From positions 1 through 64,000 of the forward strand of contig NZ_CP103289.1 in assembly GCF_024757985.1 (NCBI RefSeq): a stretch of 64,000 nucleotides of DNA, given 5' to 3'. Positions within the stretch are counted from its first letter, which is position 1, and every line of letters begins with the position of its first letter. The stretch is from Cellulomonas sp. NS3 (GTDB taxonomy: Bacteria; Actinomycetota; Actinomycetes; Actinomycetales; Cellulomonadaceae). This document shows, piece by piece, positions 40,651-48,762 of this stretch. Below the pieces are notes generated by a model. It ran no database searches and was not told the DNA's origin. It saw only the letters and a program-made list of their open reading frames with translations. The position numbers and the translations under genes were made by a program.

Positions 40651-41634
40651 TCAGGTCCCCAGCGACTCGAGTGGTTCCCAGCGTCCTCGGATGACGCCGT
40701 CGTCGTCGGGGTTCACGGCTTCGATCAGAGGAGCGAACCCGTCGGCGTAGTCCGAACGCCACCACACCCGCGTCGCCGCGTCGAGAGTTGCACGGATGCG
40801 CGGCAGCTCCTCCGCTGACAAGCAGTCGTCGTGCAGGCGGCCGTCGGGTGATTGCCAGACGACCGTGCCCTCGACGTCGTCCGGGTCTTCCGTGTCGAGG
40901 TGGGGCATCACCGCGGCCTTATCCGTCGTCAGGTCGGGCCACACCCACACCAGGCAGCGTGGGCGCAGCGCCGGTCGGGCGCCTTCTGCGGTCACCCGGT
41001 GCCAGCGGGTCCACGCGGCACGCTCCTCCACGAGGACCCCGCCGTGCAGCCGGACGAGCTCGTCGATGCGTGCCCAGAAGGCGTCGTCGATCGGTGTGTG
41101 CTGCGTGCGCCACCGCTCGAGCTCGGCGTCGTCGCGGGTGTGCGGTGAGACCTTCCAGTCCTCGGGGAAGAGGCTGTCTGCGGCCGTCGCCGCGACGGCT
41201 GCAGGGCACGGACGATCGGTGGCGATGAACATGTAGACGTCCCAGCCGACGCTCACGGCCATCTGGCCCTCCGCCTCGAGCAGGCACCAGACGCGCTTCC
41301 CGTCGCCGCGGAGCATGCCGCGCACGATCTCCCGCGCTGCGGCGATGTCGATCGTCGCGCCGTCGTACAGGCCCACGAGGCCGGGACCGAAGATCTGGAC
41401 CAGGACGTCGTCCGGGCTGTACGGGGTGTCTTCCGGGCTGTGAGAAACGCTGGGGTCGCGGACGGCCAGGCGAGTGACTCCGACCTCGCGAGCGAAGGCC
41501 TCGACGGCGTCGAGGTACGCGGCCTCGAGCGGTCCCTCGTCGCTGACGTTGTCGACCTCACCGATATATGCGCCGGACGGGTCGCGGTCTCGTGGGTCGT
41601 ACTGGGTGATCCGGTACGTGTGAGGCAAGGGCAC
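40651..41634 (-). CDS. Conserved actinobacterial hypothetical protein
   Basis: 327 residues from GTG 41634, chosen because the start MPLPHTYRITQYDPRDRD matches the look of a protein family I recall from Streptomyces and relatives; an in-frame start at 41757 would add 41 low-complexity residues. The protein is soluble and acidic, with VEAFAREVGVTRLAVRDPSV, VWCLLEAEGQMAVSVGWDVY and a C-terminal WWRSDYADGFAPLIEAVNPD segment. The middle could be an immunity- or barnase-inhibitor-like alpha/beta fold, but nothing is firmly recognised. It lies between the low-GC cassette and the second tRNA-Leu flank copy. GC is high, like the backbone. Confidence 0.7.
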   Translation of the reverse strand: MPLPHTYRITQYDPRDRDPSGAYIGEVDNVSDEGPLEAAYLDAVEAFAREVGVTRLAVRDPSVSHSPEDTPYSPDDVLVQIFGPGLVGLYDGATIDIAAAREIVRGMLRGDGKRVWCLLEAEGQMAVSVGWDVYMFIATDRPCPAAVAATAADSLFPEDWKVSPHTRDDAELERWRTQHTPIDDAFWARIDELVRLHGGVLVEERAAWTRWHRVTAEGARPALRPRCLVWVWPDLTTDKAAVMPHLDTEDPDDVEGTVVWQSPDGRLHDDCLSAEELPRIRATLDAATRVWWRSDYADGFAPLIEAVNPDDDGVIRGRWEPLESLGT

Positions 41635-41808
41635 GGTCGACTGCTCGTCTCTTGATCGCGTGGGCGAGGCCGCCGCAGCGACGAGCTCGTGAGGGACACA
41701 CCACCATCGTGGAGCACCGAACGTCCATCGAGATCGTGGTGTGCCTGGCCCCGTCACAGAGGTGTGCCGGAGCCAGCGTCAGGTAGAGCGTCGAGCGAGG
41801 CCAGTGAG

Positions 41809-41844
41809 TTTCGGGAACCACCCACAGGTGGGTGGTTCCCGAAA
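41809..41844. repeat. Perfect 16-bp hairpin at the second tRNA-Leu flank copy
   Basis: TTTCGGGAACCACCCA and its exact complement surround a CAGG loop. The right arm is the first part of the tRNA-Leu flanking repeat. The left arm is absent next to the tRNA itself but is present, imperfectly paired, at copy 3. This looks like a recombination or att-type palindrome, or a strong terminator for the convergent gene. Confidence 0.6.
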
Positions 41845-41898
41845 GAACTGCCTTGGTAGTACTGAAACTCCCGGTCAGGGTTCTCTGGCCGGGAGTTT
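41824..41898 (+). repeat. tRNA-Leu flanking repeat, copy 2
   Basis: ACAGGTGGGTGGTTCC through AAACTCCCGG (41865-41874) and CCGGGAGTTT (41889-41898) repeat the tRNA-Leu 3' flank at 34707-34783 with a few substitutions. No tRNA body precedes it. Confidence 0.8.
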
Positions 41899-41946
41899 TG
41901 GCGTTGTGGGGGTGATCACCTCGATCCCCGGTGGAGGGTGCTGACA

Positions 41947-42237
41947 GTGACGATCCGCGTCCGTCTGATGAACGAGTACACCATCGAGTGGCCGCTCTGG
42001 CTCCCCGGTGGGCCGGCTGAGGAAGGTGCCCTGCCGGTCACCGGGCACCTTGCCGGCGAGCTCAAGGCATGGGCGCGGGCATTCAACGAGCACTACGACT
42101 ACCAGCACGGTTGGGACGACCCGCAGCGTGCTGACGCGCACGCTCAGGAAGCAGTGCGCCTCCAGCGCGCGCTTCAGACCGACCTCGGCGACGACTACGA
42201 GGTCGTGCTCGAGCTCTGGGAGGTCTCCGACCGGTAG
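41947..42237 (+). CDS. Small conserved hypothetical protein
   Basis: 96 residues from GTG 41947, selected because GGAGGG lies 8 bases upstream; GTG 41938 would leave no spacing. The sequence (VRLMNEYTIEWPLWLP, then HLAGELKAWARAFNEHYDYQHGW, then DYEVVLELWEV) is soluble and compact. Proteins of this type are seen scattered in actinobacteria without assigned function, to my recollection. It stands alone between two flank-repeat copies, so it may be cargo of the smaller repeat-bounded segment. Confidence 0.65.
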   Translation: MTIRVRLMNEYTIEWPLWLPGGPAEEGALPVTGHLAGELKAWARAFNEHYDYQHGWDDPQRADAHAQEAVRLQRALQTDLGDDYEVVLELWEVSDR

Positions 42238-42719
42238 GAGTACCAAGCCGCCTCGTTCGTGCAAGGAGCGGCGGCTGGGCCCGGAGTGAGGCATGCCTGG
42301 TGCATACGGGTGATGCGGATCGGTCAGCTGAACGGCCGCTCCCGGCACAGGGAGAAGGTGAGGCGAAGCTGATCGAGCAGGTGACTCGAGAGACAGGACC
42401 GGCACATCCCCGTGATCGACGGGGTCAGCTGCGAGGAGCTCACGCACGGGAAAGTCAGTGGACGCTGCCAGCTGATCGCTCTCTGAGCGAGTGATCAAGG
42501 GTGTGCCGGGACGACGCTCGCAGGTGTGCCTGGGCCCGCGGGGGGTCCTGTGTCGCCTGAGGTCAGCGGGTTTCGGGAACCACCCACAGGTGGGTGTCTC
42601 CCGAGAGGGATTGCCCTCGTAGTACTGAAACCCCCGGTCAGGGTCTCTGGCCGGGAGTTTGGCGTTGTAGGGCGTGCCGCTGACTTTGATTCAGGTCCGC
42701 AGCGAGAGCCTGCACGCCG
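42238..42719. other. Gene-free stretch containing flank-repeat copy 3
   Basis: 482 bp separate the small hypothetical from the second LQRSAGN protein. Apart from the repeat at 42570-42660, I see nothing: no ORF with coding look and no RNA gene. Confidence 0.5.
42586..42660 (+). repeat. tRNA-Leu flanking repeat, copy 3
   Basis: ACAGGTGGGTGTCTCC through AAACCCCCGG (42628-42637) and CCGGGAGTTT (42651-42660). Similarity to copy 2 extends upstream to about 42570 (GTTTCGGGAACCACCC), so copies 2 and 3 are closer relatives of each other than of copy 1. Confidence 0.8.
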
Positions 42720-43883
42720 TCACGGCACGGCGGCGGCGCGCAGCTCGGCCTCGAGCCGCGGCTTGAGCCACGCGAGGAACCGGTCCAGCATCGCGGGCGT
42801 GTGGGGCCACGTGCGGTGCGACGGACCGAAGACCGACCCGAACGCGGCGCCGGACGTGCCCGCGCCGTACAGGTCGTTGAACCGGTCGATGCGGGCGATC
42901 GTCGGTGCCCGCCAGGCGGCGTCCCACGTCACGGACGTCCCGCTCTGCTGGTACGTGAGCCCGTTGGCGGCGCAGAAGGCGCGGAACCGTCGGCTGACCC
43001 CCGTTACACCGGAGGGTGCGCCGCCGTAGTAGGCGCGCAGGGCTGCCGAGAGCGTCTGCGTCGGCTGCGTCGACCACTGGTCCTGGAGTGCGAAGCCGTC
43101 GACGTCGCCCAGCAGGTCCTGCTCGGGGGCCGACATGCGCCAGTAGTCGTCGGCGCTCGGCGGCACCGGGTTGCTCGGCGCGCGCGAGTCCGGGTTGCCC
43201 TCCTCGGCCTTCGTGAGCCAGACGGAGGCGATGCCGACGTCGGCCGCCCACGACGCCGGGTCGATGTTGGGGACGCCGAAGGAGCTGTAGGGCGCCGCTG
43301 TCGTGGGATGGGCGAGCGCGTCGAGCGTCAGGAAGAGGTGCCCTGCGTCGATCTGCTCACCGTTCGGCAGCCCGAGGTAGGGCGACGGGTTGTCGCCGAC
43401 GCCGTTCTCGTCGGCGTGGGCGGTCAGGCGCGCCTGCGCGTCGGGGGCGACGGCACCGAGGTTGCGCGGCACCACGGAGAAGCCCGCACCCCCCGGCGAG
43501 AGGTTCGGGACGACGTCGGACGCGTGCGCGCGCGGGATCAGCTGCTCGAACGCCATGCCGCTGTACCACCGGACGCGGATGCGGGTCAGCACGTCCTGGG
43601 GGCTGTCGGTCGGGTTCGCGCGCTCGACGGCCTCGACGTCGGCGACGAACGTGGCGAACGGGATGATCGCGGCCGCCCCGGTCAGGCTGGTGGGCCCGGC
43701 GAGCGTGCCGAGGTCGCGCTGGAGCGTGAGGAGCTGGTCGGGGGAGCGCTGACGGATCGCGCCCGCGACCGCAGCGTTGCCCGCCGACCGCTGCAGGCGC
43801 AGGAGCGGAGCGCCGCGCGGTGCCTCGCGCGGCCGGGGGAACGGCGGGAGCTGCTCGGCGGGCCGATCCGACGGTGTGCGCAC
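42720..43883 (-). CDS. Second protein with N-terminal LQRSAGN motif
   Basis: 387 residues from GTG 43883, preceded by GGGAGG. The N-terminus is Pro/Arg-rich and contains LQRSAGNAAV at 30-39 followed by LLTLQRD, the same tag as in the protein at 14411-15850. The remainder is a soluble, Trp/Tyr-rich globular region without TM helices. It includes IRVRWYSGMAFEQLIP, GEQIDAGHLFLTLDALAHP and a C-terminal MLDRFLAWLKPRLEAEL. The GHLFLTLD histidine/aspartate region could belong to an enzyme, but no family is recognised. Different C-terminal bodies on a common N-terminal tag is the pattern expected of cargo or effector proteins. It stands at the edge of the tRNA-Leu island. Confidence 0.7.
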   Translation of the reverse strand: MRTPSDRPAEQLPPFPRPREAPRGAPLLRLQRSAGNAAVAGAIRQRSPDQLLTLQRDLGTLAGPTSLTGAAAIIPFATFVADVEAVERANPTDSPQDVLTRIRVRWYSGMAFEQLIPRAHASDVVPNLSPGGAGFSVVPRNLGAVAPDAQARLTAHADENGVGDNPSPYLGLPNGEQIDAGHLFLTLDALAHPTTAAPYSSFGVPNIDPASWAADVGIASVWLTKAEEGNPDSRAPSNPVPPSADDYWRMSAPEQDLLGDVDGFALQDQWSTQPTQTLSAALRAYYGGAPSGVTGVSRRFRAFCAANGLTYQQSGTSVTWDAAWRAPTIARIDRFNDLYGAGTSGAAFGSVFGPSHRTWPHTPAMLDRFLAWLKPRLEAELRAAAVP

Positions 43884-44250
43884 GTTGCCTCCCGACGCGG
43901 TCGTCACCGTCGGCCTACGGCGCCCGGACGGCTGGTGCCGATGGTCCGGCGTGCGTGTTCCGGCCACGGTAGGCCGACTTCGGCGCCGGCCTGCCGCGGG
44001 GTGCCGCACGCTGCCCGATGGGCCGGGGACGGTGCACTTTCGACGGGTCGGACGGCGCCCACCGACCGGTCTGCTACGGGAGCGGCTGTCGGTCGCGTCC
44101 GAGCTCGGCGTCGCCACGGTCGCCCATGCCCATGCGCACCCCTTGGCCCACGCCCGGCGCGGCGCGCCCGGCGAGGGTCGAGGCGGGCAGGCCCCGGCTG
44201 GTGACCGCGAGCGGGCGAGCGCCGCGCGCGCTCCGTGAGGCGGCGGGTGC

Positions 44251-44613
44251 TCAGCGCACCGACGGCGTGGTGCTGGCCGTGGCCCCCGGCGCCGGCGCAC
44301 GCGCCAGGCTCGCGATGGCCGCCACCAGCAGCAGCACGCCCGGTGCCGCGAAGTACGCCCCCGTCCCGAGGCCGGTCAGGACCGCCCACGCGAGCACGAT
44401 GCCGGCAGCCGCCCAGGTCGCGATGGCCGCCGTCCGGGGGCGCAGGTGCGGACGCAGCAAGGGCGCCACAGCGAGCATGGGCACGCCGGCCAGCACCAGC
44501 GCGAACGCCCCGGAGTCCTCCCACGACACCGCGGCGATGACGATGGCCACGGCGATGGTGGCGACTGCGGCGGTCAGCCGGAGTCCCACCGAGATGCGCG
44601 ACCTGCCGTCCAT
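44251..44613 (-). CDS. Small four-helix membrane protein
   Basis: 120 residues from the ATG at 44613 (MDGRSRISVGLRLTAAVA). Four hydrophobic helices cover most of the length (TAAVATIAVAIVIAAV, AFALVLAGVPMLAVAPLL, TAAIATWAAAGIVLAWAVL, YFAAPGVLLLVAAIAS). Purines GGAGAGG lie 9 bases before the ATG. The upstream GTG at 44622 is in frame and overlaps the preceding gene's stop, but has no spacing from that site. Family not recognised. Confidence 0.65.
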   Translation of the reverse strand: MDGRSRISVGLRLTAAVATIAVAIVIAAVSWEDSGAFALVLAGVPMLAVAPLLRPHLRPRTAAIATWAAAGIVLAWAVLTGLGTGAYFAAPGVLLLVAAIASLARAPAPGATASTTPSVR

Positions 44614-44618
44614 GGTCC

Positions 44619-44762
44619 TCACCCTCTCCGGTCGAGGCCGGCGACGAGCTCCTGCAGGGTCTGCGCGTCGACGGCGACCCCCGTCGTGGCTCTCAGGTGG
44701 TCGAGGTGCTCCTGCTCGCACGCTGCCACGAGAGCAGCGACCACCATGTGCTTGCGCCGCAT
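44619..44762 (-). CDS. Possible small protein upstream of the membrane protein
   Basis: 47 residues from the ATG at 44762 (MRRKHMVVAALVAACEQEHL), ending VAGLDRRG. The support is a GGGGG-rich site upstream and a stop that abuts the next gene, with a four-base GTGA overlap to its alternative start. The sequence looks helical and soluble. No family is recognised, and it could be spurious. Confidence 0.4.
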   Translation of the reverse strand: MRRKHMVVAALVAACEQEHLDHLRATTGVAVDAQTLQELVAGLDRRG

Positions 44763-45057
44763 CGCGCGCCCCCTGCGGAAGGACCGTGAGAGCGAGACTC
44801 CGCTCGCGGTCACCTCGTGTCAAGGCTCTGTAGAGGGCGTGGGCGTCCCGTCCCGCGCGCACTCGCCCGTCCGAAGGAGAAGAGTGAGCACCACCGCGAT
44901 CGTGGTCGACCCCGCGCACTCAGCGGCGCCTGCGACGACGTGCTCGACTCCGCCGACAAGGGCCTTCCGCGGCCGGTCCTCTGCCGCTCGAAGGAGCAGC
45001 AACCAGCAGCATCCGACGGCCGCACCTCGCGGCCGTCCGACACGGAAGAAGGACCCG

Positions 45058-45456
45058 ATGAGCGACATCACTCTCGAGCAGGCGCAGGCAGTCGTCCAGG
45101 CAGGGCTCGCGGAGTCCGCGTCCCGGGGTCTGGCCATGAACGTCGCCGTGGTCGACGCCGGAGGCAACCTCAAGGCCTTCGCCCGCATGGACGGCGCGTG
45201 GCTCGGGAGCATCGACATCGCGATCAGGAAGGCGCGCACGTCGCGCTACTTCGACATGCCCACCGGCTCCCTCGGGGAGCTGTCGCAGCCCGGGGGGCCG
45301 TTGTTCAACATCGAGGTGTCCAACGGTGGCCTGATCACCTTCCCCGGTGGGCTGCCGCTGGAGGTGGACGGTCAGGTGATCGGGGCCGTGGGGGTCAGCG
45401 GGAGCACGGTGGAGGACGACCACGACGTCGCGACGGCGGCAGCAGCGGCGCTCTAG
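45058..45456 (+). CDS. GlcG/HbpS family heme-degrading-like protein
   Basis: 132 residues from the ATG at 45058. MSDITLEQAQAVVQAGLAE, MNVAVVDAGGNLKAFARMDGA, KARTSRYFDMPT and the glycine-rich VDGQVIGAVGVSGSTVEDDH are hallmarks of the GlcG/HbpS (DUF336) fold. HbpS proteins bind heme or free iron outside Streptomyces cells and modulate a two-component system; other members are cobalamin-related. Here no signal peptide is present and no partner kinase is adjacent, so a cytoplasmic role is more likely. The gene stands alone, with 244 gene-free bp upstream. AGAAGGAC serves as the ribosome binding site. Confidence 0.88.
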   Translation: MSDITLEQAQAVVQAGLAESASRGLAMNVAVVDAGGNLKAFARMDGAWLGSIDIAIRKARTSRYFDMPTGSLGELSQPGGPLFNIEVSNGGLITFPGGLPLEVDGQVIGAVGVSGSTVEDDHDVATAAAAAL

Positions 45457-45591
45457 CGTGTCGCGACCTGTGGCGGCGACAGAGGCTTCGCCCTGTGAGA
45501 GAGCTCGACACAGACCGGAGCGCCGGGCAGGTCCTCCTGGTGCGTCACCCTCGACGCTGGGGAAGCGGGCACCCCAGGACCGGCTCGGCCG

Positions 45592-45834
45592 CTAGGGCTG
45601 ACGCTCGTCCGGGGCCCTCGGGACGACGCGCAGCTCATCGACCTCCACGCCGGTCTGGGCCAGGCAGAGTCCGCAGATCGCGACGATCTCGGGGTCCGTG
45701 TCCAGGAACGCCAGGGTCGCGGGAGCGGCCCACACCAGGCAGCCGCAGTCCGCGAGGATCGCCCGCGCAGATGTGGTCGGCTGAGGCAGGTCGGCCCTCA
45801 TGCACAGGACGACGTGCTGCTCGGGCTCCTCCAT
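45592..45834 (-). CDS. Small cysteine-containing hypothetical protein
   Basis: 80 residues from the ATG at 45834 (MEEPEQHVVLCMRADLPQPT). Five cysteines, including CGC and CGLC (ADCGCLVWAAP, VAICGLCLAQTG), suggest a zinc or redox site, as in short rubredoxin-like knuckles. The ribosome binding site is weak (AGGG). No family is recognised. It lies between the GlcG-like gene and the VanY-like gene, both separately transcribed. Confidence 0.5.
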   Translation of the reverse strand: MEEPEQHVVLCMRADLPQPTTSARAILADCGCLVWAAPATLAFLDTDPEIVAICGLCLAQTGVEVDELRVVPRAPDERQP

Positions 45835-45912
45835 GGCGCGAGACCCTAGCGCCCACCCGGTAGGTGGAGACCCCCACAGGGACCACGAGCACCGGATCAC
45901 GATGCCCACCCC

Positions 45913-46554
45913 TCACCCCGCGTCCGGCAGCTGCTCCGGGCACTCCCCGCCGGGCGTCGTCGCGAGCTCGAAGTGCCACATCTCGTTCGCGTACGTCTGG
46001 CACAGCCCGTACTGCGCGCCGTGCCGCACCACCCAGTCGGCGCCGTCCGTGGGGCCGATGTCGACCGCCTGGCCGGTGACGTGACTCGACCCCTCGGGTG
46101 TCGCGACGAACCGGCGCGCCTCGGCGAGCGAGCCGTACTTGCGGACGGCGTCGTCGAGCAGGTCCTGCTGCATGGCCGCGGTGCGGAGACCGGAGGTGAC
46201 CCAGAGGTCGACGCCGCGGTCGTGCGCGTCGCGGGCGACCGCCTGCACGGCCGCTCGCAGGTCCGAGTCGAGGCCGGCGATGGCCGGGTGGGTGTCGTCG
46301 AACGGGTCGATCTTCGTCTCGCGGAGGCGGGCCTCGTCGGAGGAGTGCAGCACGTCGGCGGCGAGCTGGCGCGGCGTCGGGGCGGGGCCGCCCGAGACGA
46401 GGGCGAGCACGCTCGGAAGGGCAGCCGCGGCGCTGACCAGGACGGCGACGGCGACGAGCGCGAGGACGGCGGCGCGGGCCGGGACGGTCCGGCGTGGGGG
46501 GCGCGTCGGGCGGGGTCGTGGCGGGGCGGGCGGGTGCGGGGATCGAGTGGTCAT
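45913..46554 (-). CDS. VanY-like D,D-carboxypeptidase (M15 family)
   Basis: 213 residues. A single N-terminal TM/signal-anchor (ARAAVLALVAVAVLVSAAAAL) is followed by an extracytoplasmic M15B peptidase domain. Zinc ligands are visible as the SxHxxGxAxD motif SSHVTGQAVDIG and the second histidine in NEMWHFEL. WVTSGLRTAAMQQDLL is the upstream substrate-binding motif. Such enzymes trim the terminal D-Ala from peptidoglycan stems. The gene is divergent from a VanR/VanS-like pair with 115 bp between starts, so control by that regulator is likely. A TAGACT hexamer (46629-46634) may be the -10 of the regulator gene. Confidence 0.88.
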   Translation of the reverse strand: MTTRSPHPPAPPRPRPTRPPRRTVPARAAVLALVAVAVLVSAAAALPSVLALVSGGPAPTPRQLAADVLHSSDEARLRETKIDPFDDTHPAIAGLDSDLRAAVQAVARDAHDRGVDLWVTSGLRTAAMQQDLLDDAVRKYGSLAEARRFVATPEGSSHVTGQAVDIGPTDGADWVVRHGAQYGLCQTYANEMWHFELATTPGGECPEQLPDAG

Positions 46555-46669
46555 ACGCCCAGCCCACGCGCCGGGGTGTTGTGAGGGCGTCGGTGAAATC
46601 GCAGACGTTCTCCATATGCGCCGCTGCCTAGACTCGCCGGGTCCGTCGTCGAGGTGACCGGAGGTCGCG

Positions 46670-47338
46670 GTGCGCGTTCTGGTCGTCGAGGACGAGCGGT
46701 ACCTCGCGGAGGCCGTCCAGACGGCGCTGCGGCGGGACGCGATCGCCGCGGACCTCGCGGACGACGGCGAGCAGGCGCTCGAACGGTTCTCGCACACGGC
46801 GTACGACGTCGTGGTCCTCGACCGGGACCTGCCGGGCGTGCACGGCGACGAGGTGTGCCGGCAGGTGGTCGCCGCCGGGCTCGGCACGCGCGTGCTCCTG
46901 CTGACGGCTGCGGGGACGCTCGACGACAAGTCGCGCGGGTTCGGGCTCGGGGCCGACGACTACCTGACCAAGCCGTTCGCGATGCAGGAGCTCGTGCTGC
47001 GGGTGCGCGCGCTCGGCCGGCGTCCGGCGGCGGGGCCGCCCGTCGTCGAGCTCGCCGGGCTGCGGCTCGACGCGTTCCGGCGCGAGGTGTTCCGCGCCGG
47101 GCAGTACGTGCGGCTGAGCCGCAAGCAGTTCGCGGTGCTGGAGGTGCTCGTGGGCGCGGGTGGGGGAGTCGTCAGCGCCGAGGAGCTGCTCGCTCGGGCG
47201 TGGGACGAGAACGCGGACCCGTTCACCAACGCCGTCCGCATCACCATCTCGGACCTGCGCAAGCGGCTCGGCGAGCCGTGGGTCATCCACACCGTGCCGG
47301 GCGTCGGGTACCGCGTCGGCGAGCCGGGGGAGTCGTGA
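46670..47338 (+). CDS. OmpR/PhoB-type response regulator (VanR-like)
   Basis: 222 residues from GTG 46670, with GGAGG upstream. The receiver domain has the acidic pocket VVEDE, phospho-acceptor Asp51 (VVLDRDLPG), the switch threonine in LLLTAAG and the lysine in DDYLTKPF. A C-terminal winged helix (about 130-220) contains LSRKQFAVLEVL and the recognition region FTNAVRITISDLRKRL. It drives transcription when phosphorylated by the kinase encoded 94 bp downstream. The neighbouring VanY-like gene is the obvious target. Confidence 0.93.
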   Translation: MRVLVVEDERYLAEAVQTALRRDAIAADLADDGEQALERFSHTAYDVVVLDRDLPGVHGDEVCRQVVAAGLGTRVLLLTAAGTLDDKSRGFGLGADDYLTKPFAMQELVLRVRALGRRPAAGPPVVELAGLRLDAFRREVFRAGQYVRLSRKQFAVLEVLVGAGGGVVSAEELLARAWDENADPFTNAVRITISDLRKRLGEPWVIHTVPGVGYRVGEPGES

Positions 47339-47432
47339 CCACGCGAGCCGGCGGCGTGCCGGACGACGCGCGCGCCGCGGAAGCGACCGGCGCCCGCGTG
47401 GGATGCCGCACGACCTGCGTCCTGGGGGCGTC

Positions 47433-48623
47433 ATGACCACACGCCCCGACGGCGCCCGGGCCGGCCTGCGCACGAGCGCGCGGCTGCGGCTCACGGTCAG
47501 CTACGTCGCGTTCCTGCTGGTCGCCGGCCTGGTGATGTCCGTGTGCATCTGGGCCGTCCTGCGGTTCGTGCCCAACTACCCGCTCACCGCGGCGAACCCG
47601 AGGGACCTCGGCAGCCCGATCGCGTCGCGCGGCGAGATCCTCGACGCCGTGGTCCAGGCGTGCGCGCTCGCGCTCGCGGTCCTCGCGGTGGTCGGGTCGG
47701 TCGGCGGGTGGTGGCTGGCCGGGCGGGTGCTGACGCCGCTGCAGCACCTCAACGCCGCGGCGCGGGCCGCGGCCGACGGCGACCTGACCCGGCGCGTCGG
47801 GTCGCAGGGGTCCCGGCGCGACGAGTTCACCGACCTGGCCGACACGTTCGACTCGATGCTCGACCGGCTCGAGCGCGACCTGCACGCGCAGCGGCGGTTC
47901 GCGGCGAACGCGTCGCACGAGCTGCGCACGCCTCTCGCGGTGATGCGGGCGATGGTCGACGTCGCGCGCGAGGACCCCTACGAGGTCGACCTGCCCGTGC
48001 TGCTGCAGCGCCTCGACGAGACGACGCAGCGCGCGACGGACCTGGTCACCGCGCTGCTCGACCTCGCGGCGCTCGACCAGGGAGCCGTGGTGCACCGGCC
48101 CGTCGACCTCGACGTCCTCGTGGCCGACGCCGTCGAGGACCTGGCGCCCGAGGCGCGCAGCCGCGGCGTCACGGTGACGGCCCGGATCGACCCCGCGACG
48201 GTGCTCGGCGACGAGACGCTGCTGCTCCGCGCCGTCGACAACCTGCTGCGCAACGCCGTCCGGCACAACCGTCCGGACGGTGGTCGGGTCGAGGTGACGC
48301 TCCACGGTGGCGAGGGGAGCGGCGACGGTGCGGCCGATGTCGGCGCCGCTCGTCACGTGCGGTTCTGCGTCGAGAACGACGGCGCGCACGTCGACGCGCG
48401 GCAGCTCCGGCTCGCGCTCGAGCCGTTCACGCGTCGGGTGGACGTCGTCGGCGGGAACGCCGGGGCGTCGGGCGGCGGCGACGGGGCGACGCGGTCGCAC
48501 GGCCTGGGGTTGCCGCTGACCGCGCGGATCGTCGCCGTGCACGCAGGCTCACTCGACCTCGTCCCGAGGCCGGAGGGCGGCGTGCGGGCGACGGTGACCT
48601 GGGAGGCCGCGCACCCGGTATGA
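47433..48623 (+). CDS. Sensor histidine kinase (VanS-like)
   Basis: 396 residues from the ATG at 47433. Two TM helices (about 23-45 and 75-97) flank a short ~30-residue extracellular loop (PNYPLTAANPRDLGSPIAS), too small for a classic ligand domain. A HAMP region (about 98-150) follows. The HisKA domain has phospho-acceptor His162 in NASHELRTPL, and the ATPase domain has N box NLLRNAVRHN and G box SHGLGLPLTARI. A Gly/Asp-rich insertion precedes the last ATPase motif. It pairs with the upstream regulator. The short sensor loop suggests direct recognition of a wall- or membrane-active compound, which is inference. Confidence 0.92.
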   Translation: MTTRPDGARAGLRTSARLRLTVSYVAFLLVAGLVMSVCIWAVLRFVPNYPLTAANPRDLGSPIASRGEILDAVVQACALALAVLAVVGSVGGWWLAGRVLTPLQHLNAAARAAADGDLTRRVGSQGSRRDEFTDLADTFDSMLDRLERDLHAQRRFAANASHELRTPLAVMRAMVDVAREDPYEVDLPVLLQRLDETTQRATDLVTALLDLAALDQGAVVHRPVDLDVLVADAVEDLAPEARSRGVTVTARIDPATVLGDETLLLRAVDNLLRNAVRHNRPDGGRVEVTLHGGEGSGDGAADVGAARHVRFCVENDGAHVDARQLRLALEPFTRRVDVVGGNAGASGGGDGATRSHGLGLPLTARIVAVHAGSLDLVPRPEGGVRATVTWEAAHPV

Positions 48624-48762
48624 GGAGCGTCGGTGGTGTCGCCACCGCCGACGCGTTACACCGCTTGCTCCCGACAGCCGCACCGAGGACGCCCGACGCG
48701 GCACCCGCACCGCGCCGTCCCCGACACCGCACCGGCACCTGCCGCGCCCGCTGCGGCGAGCC

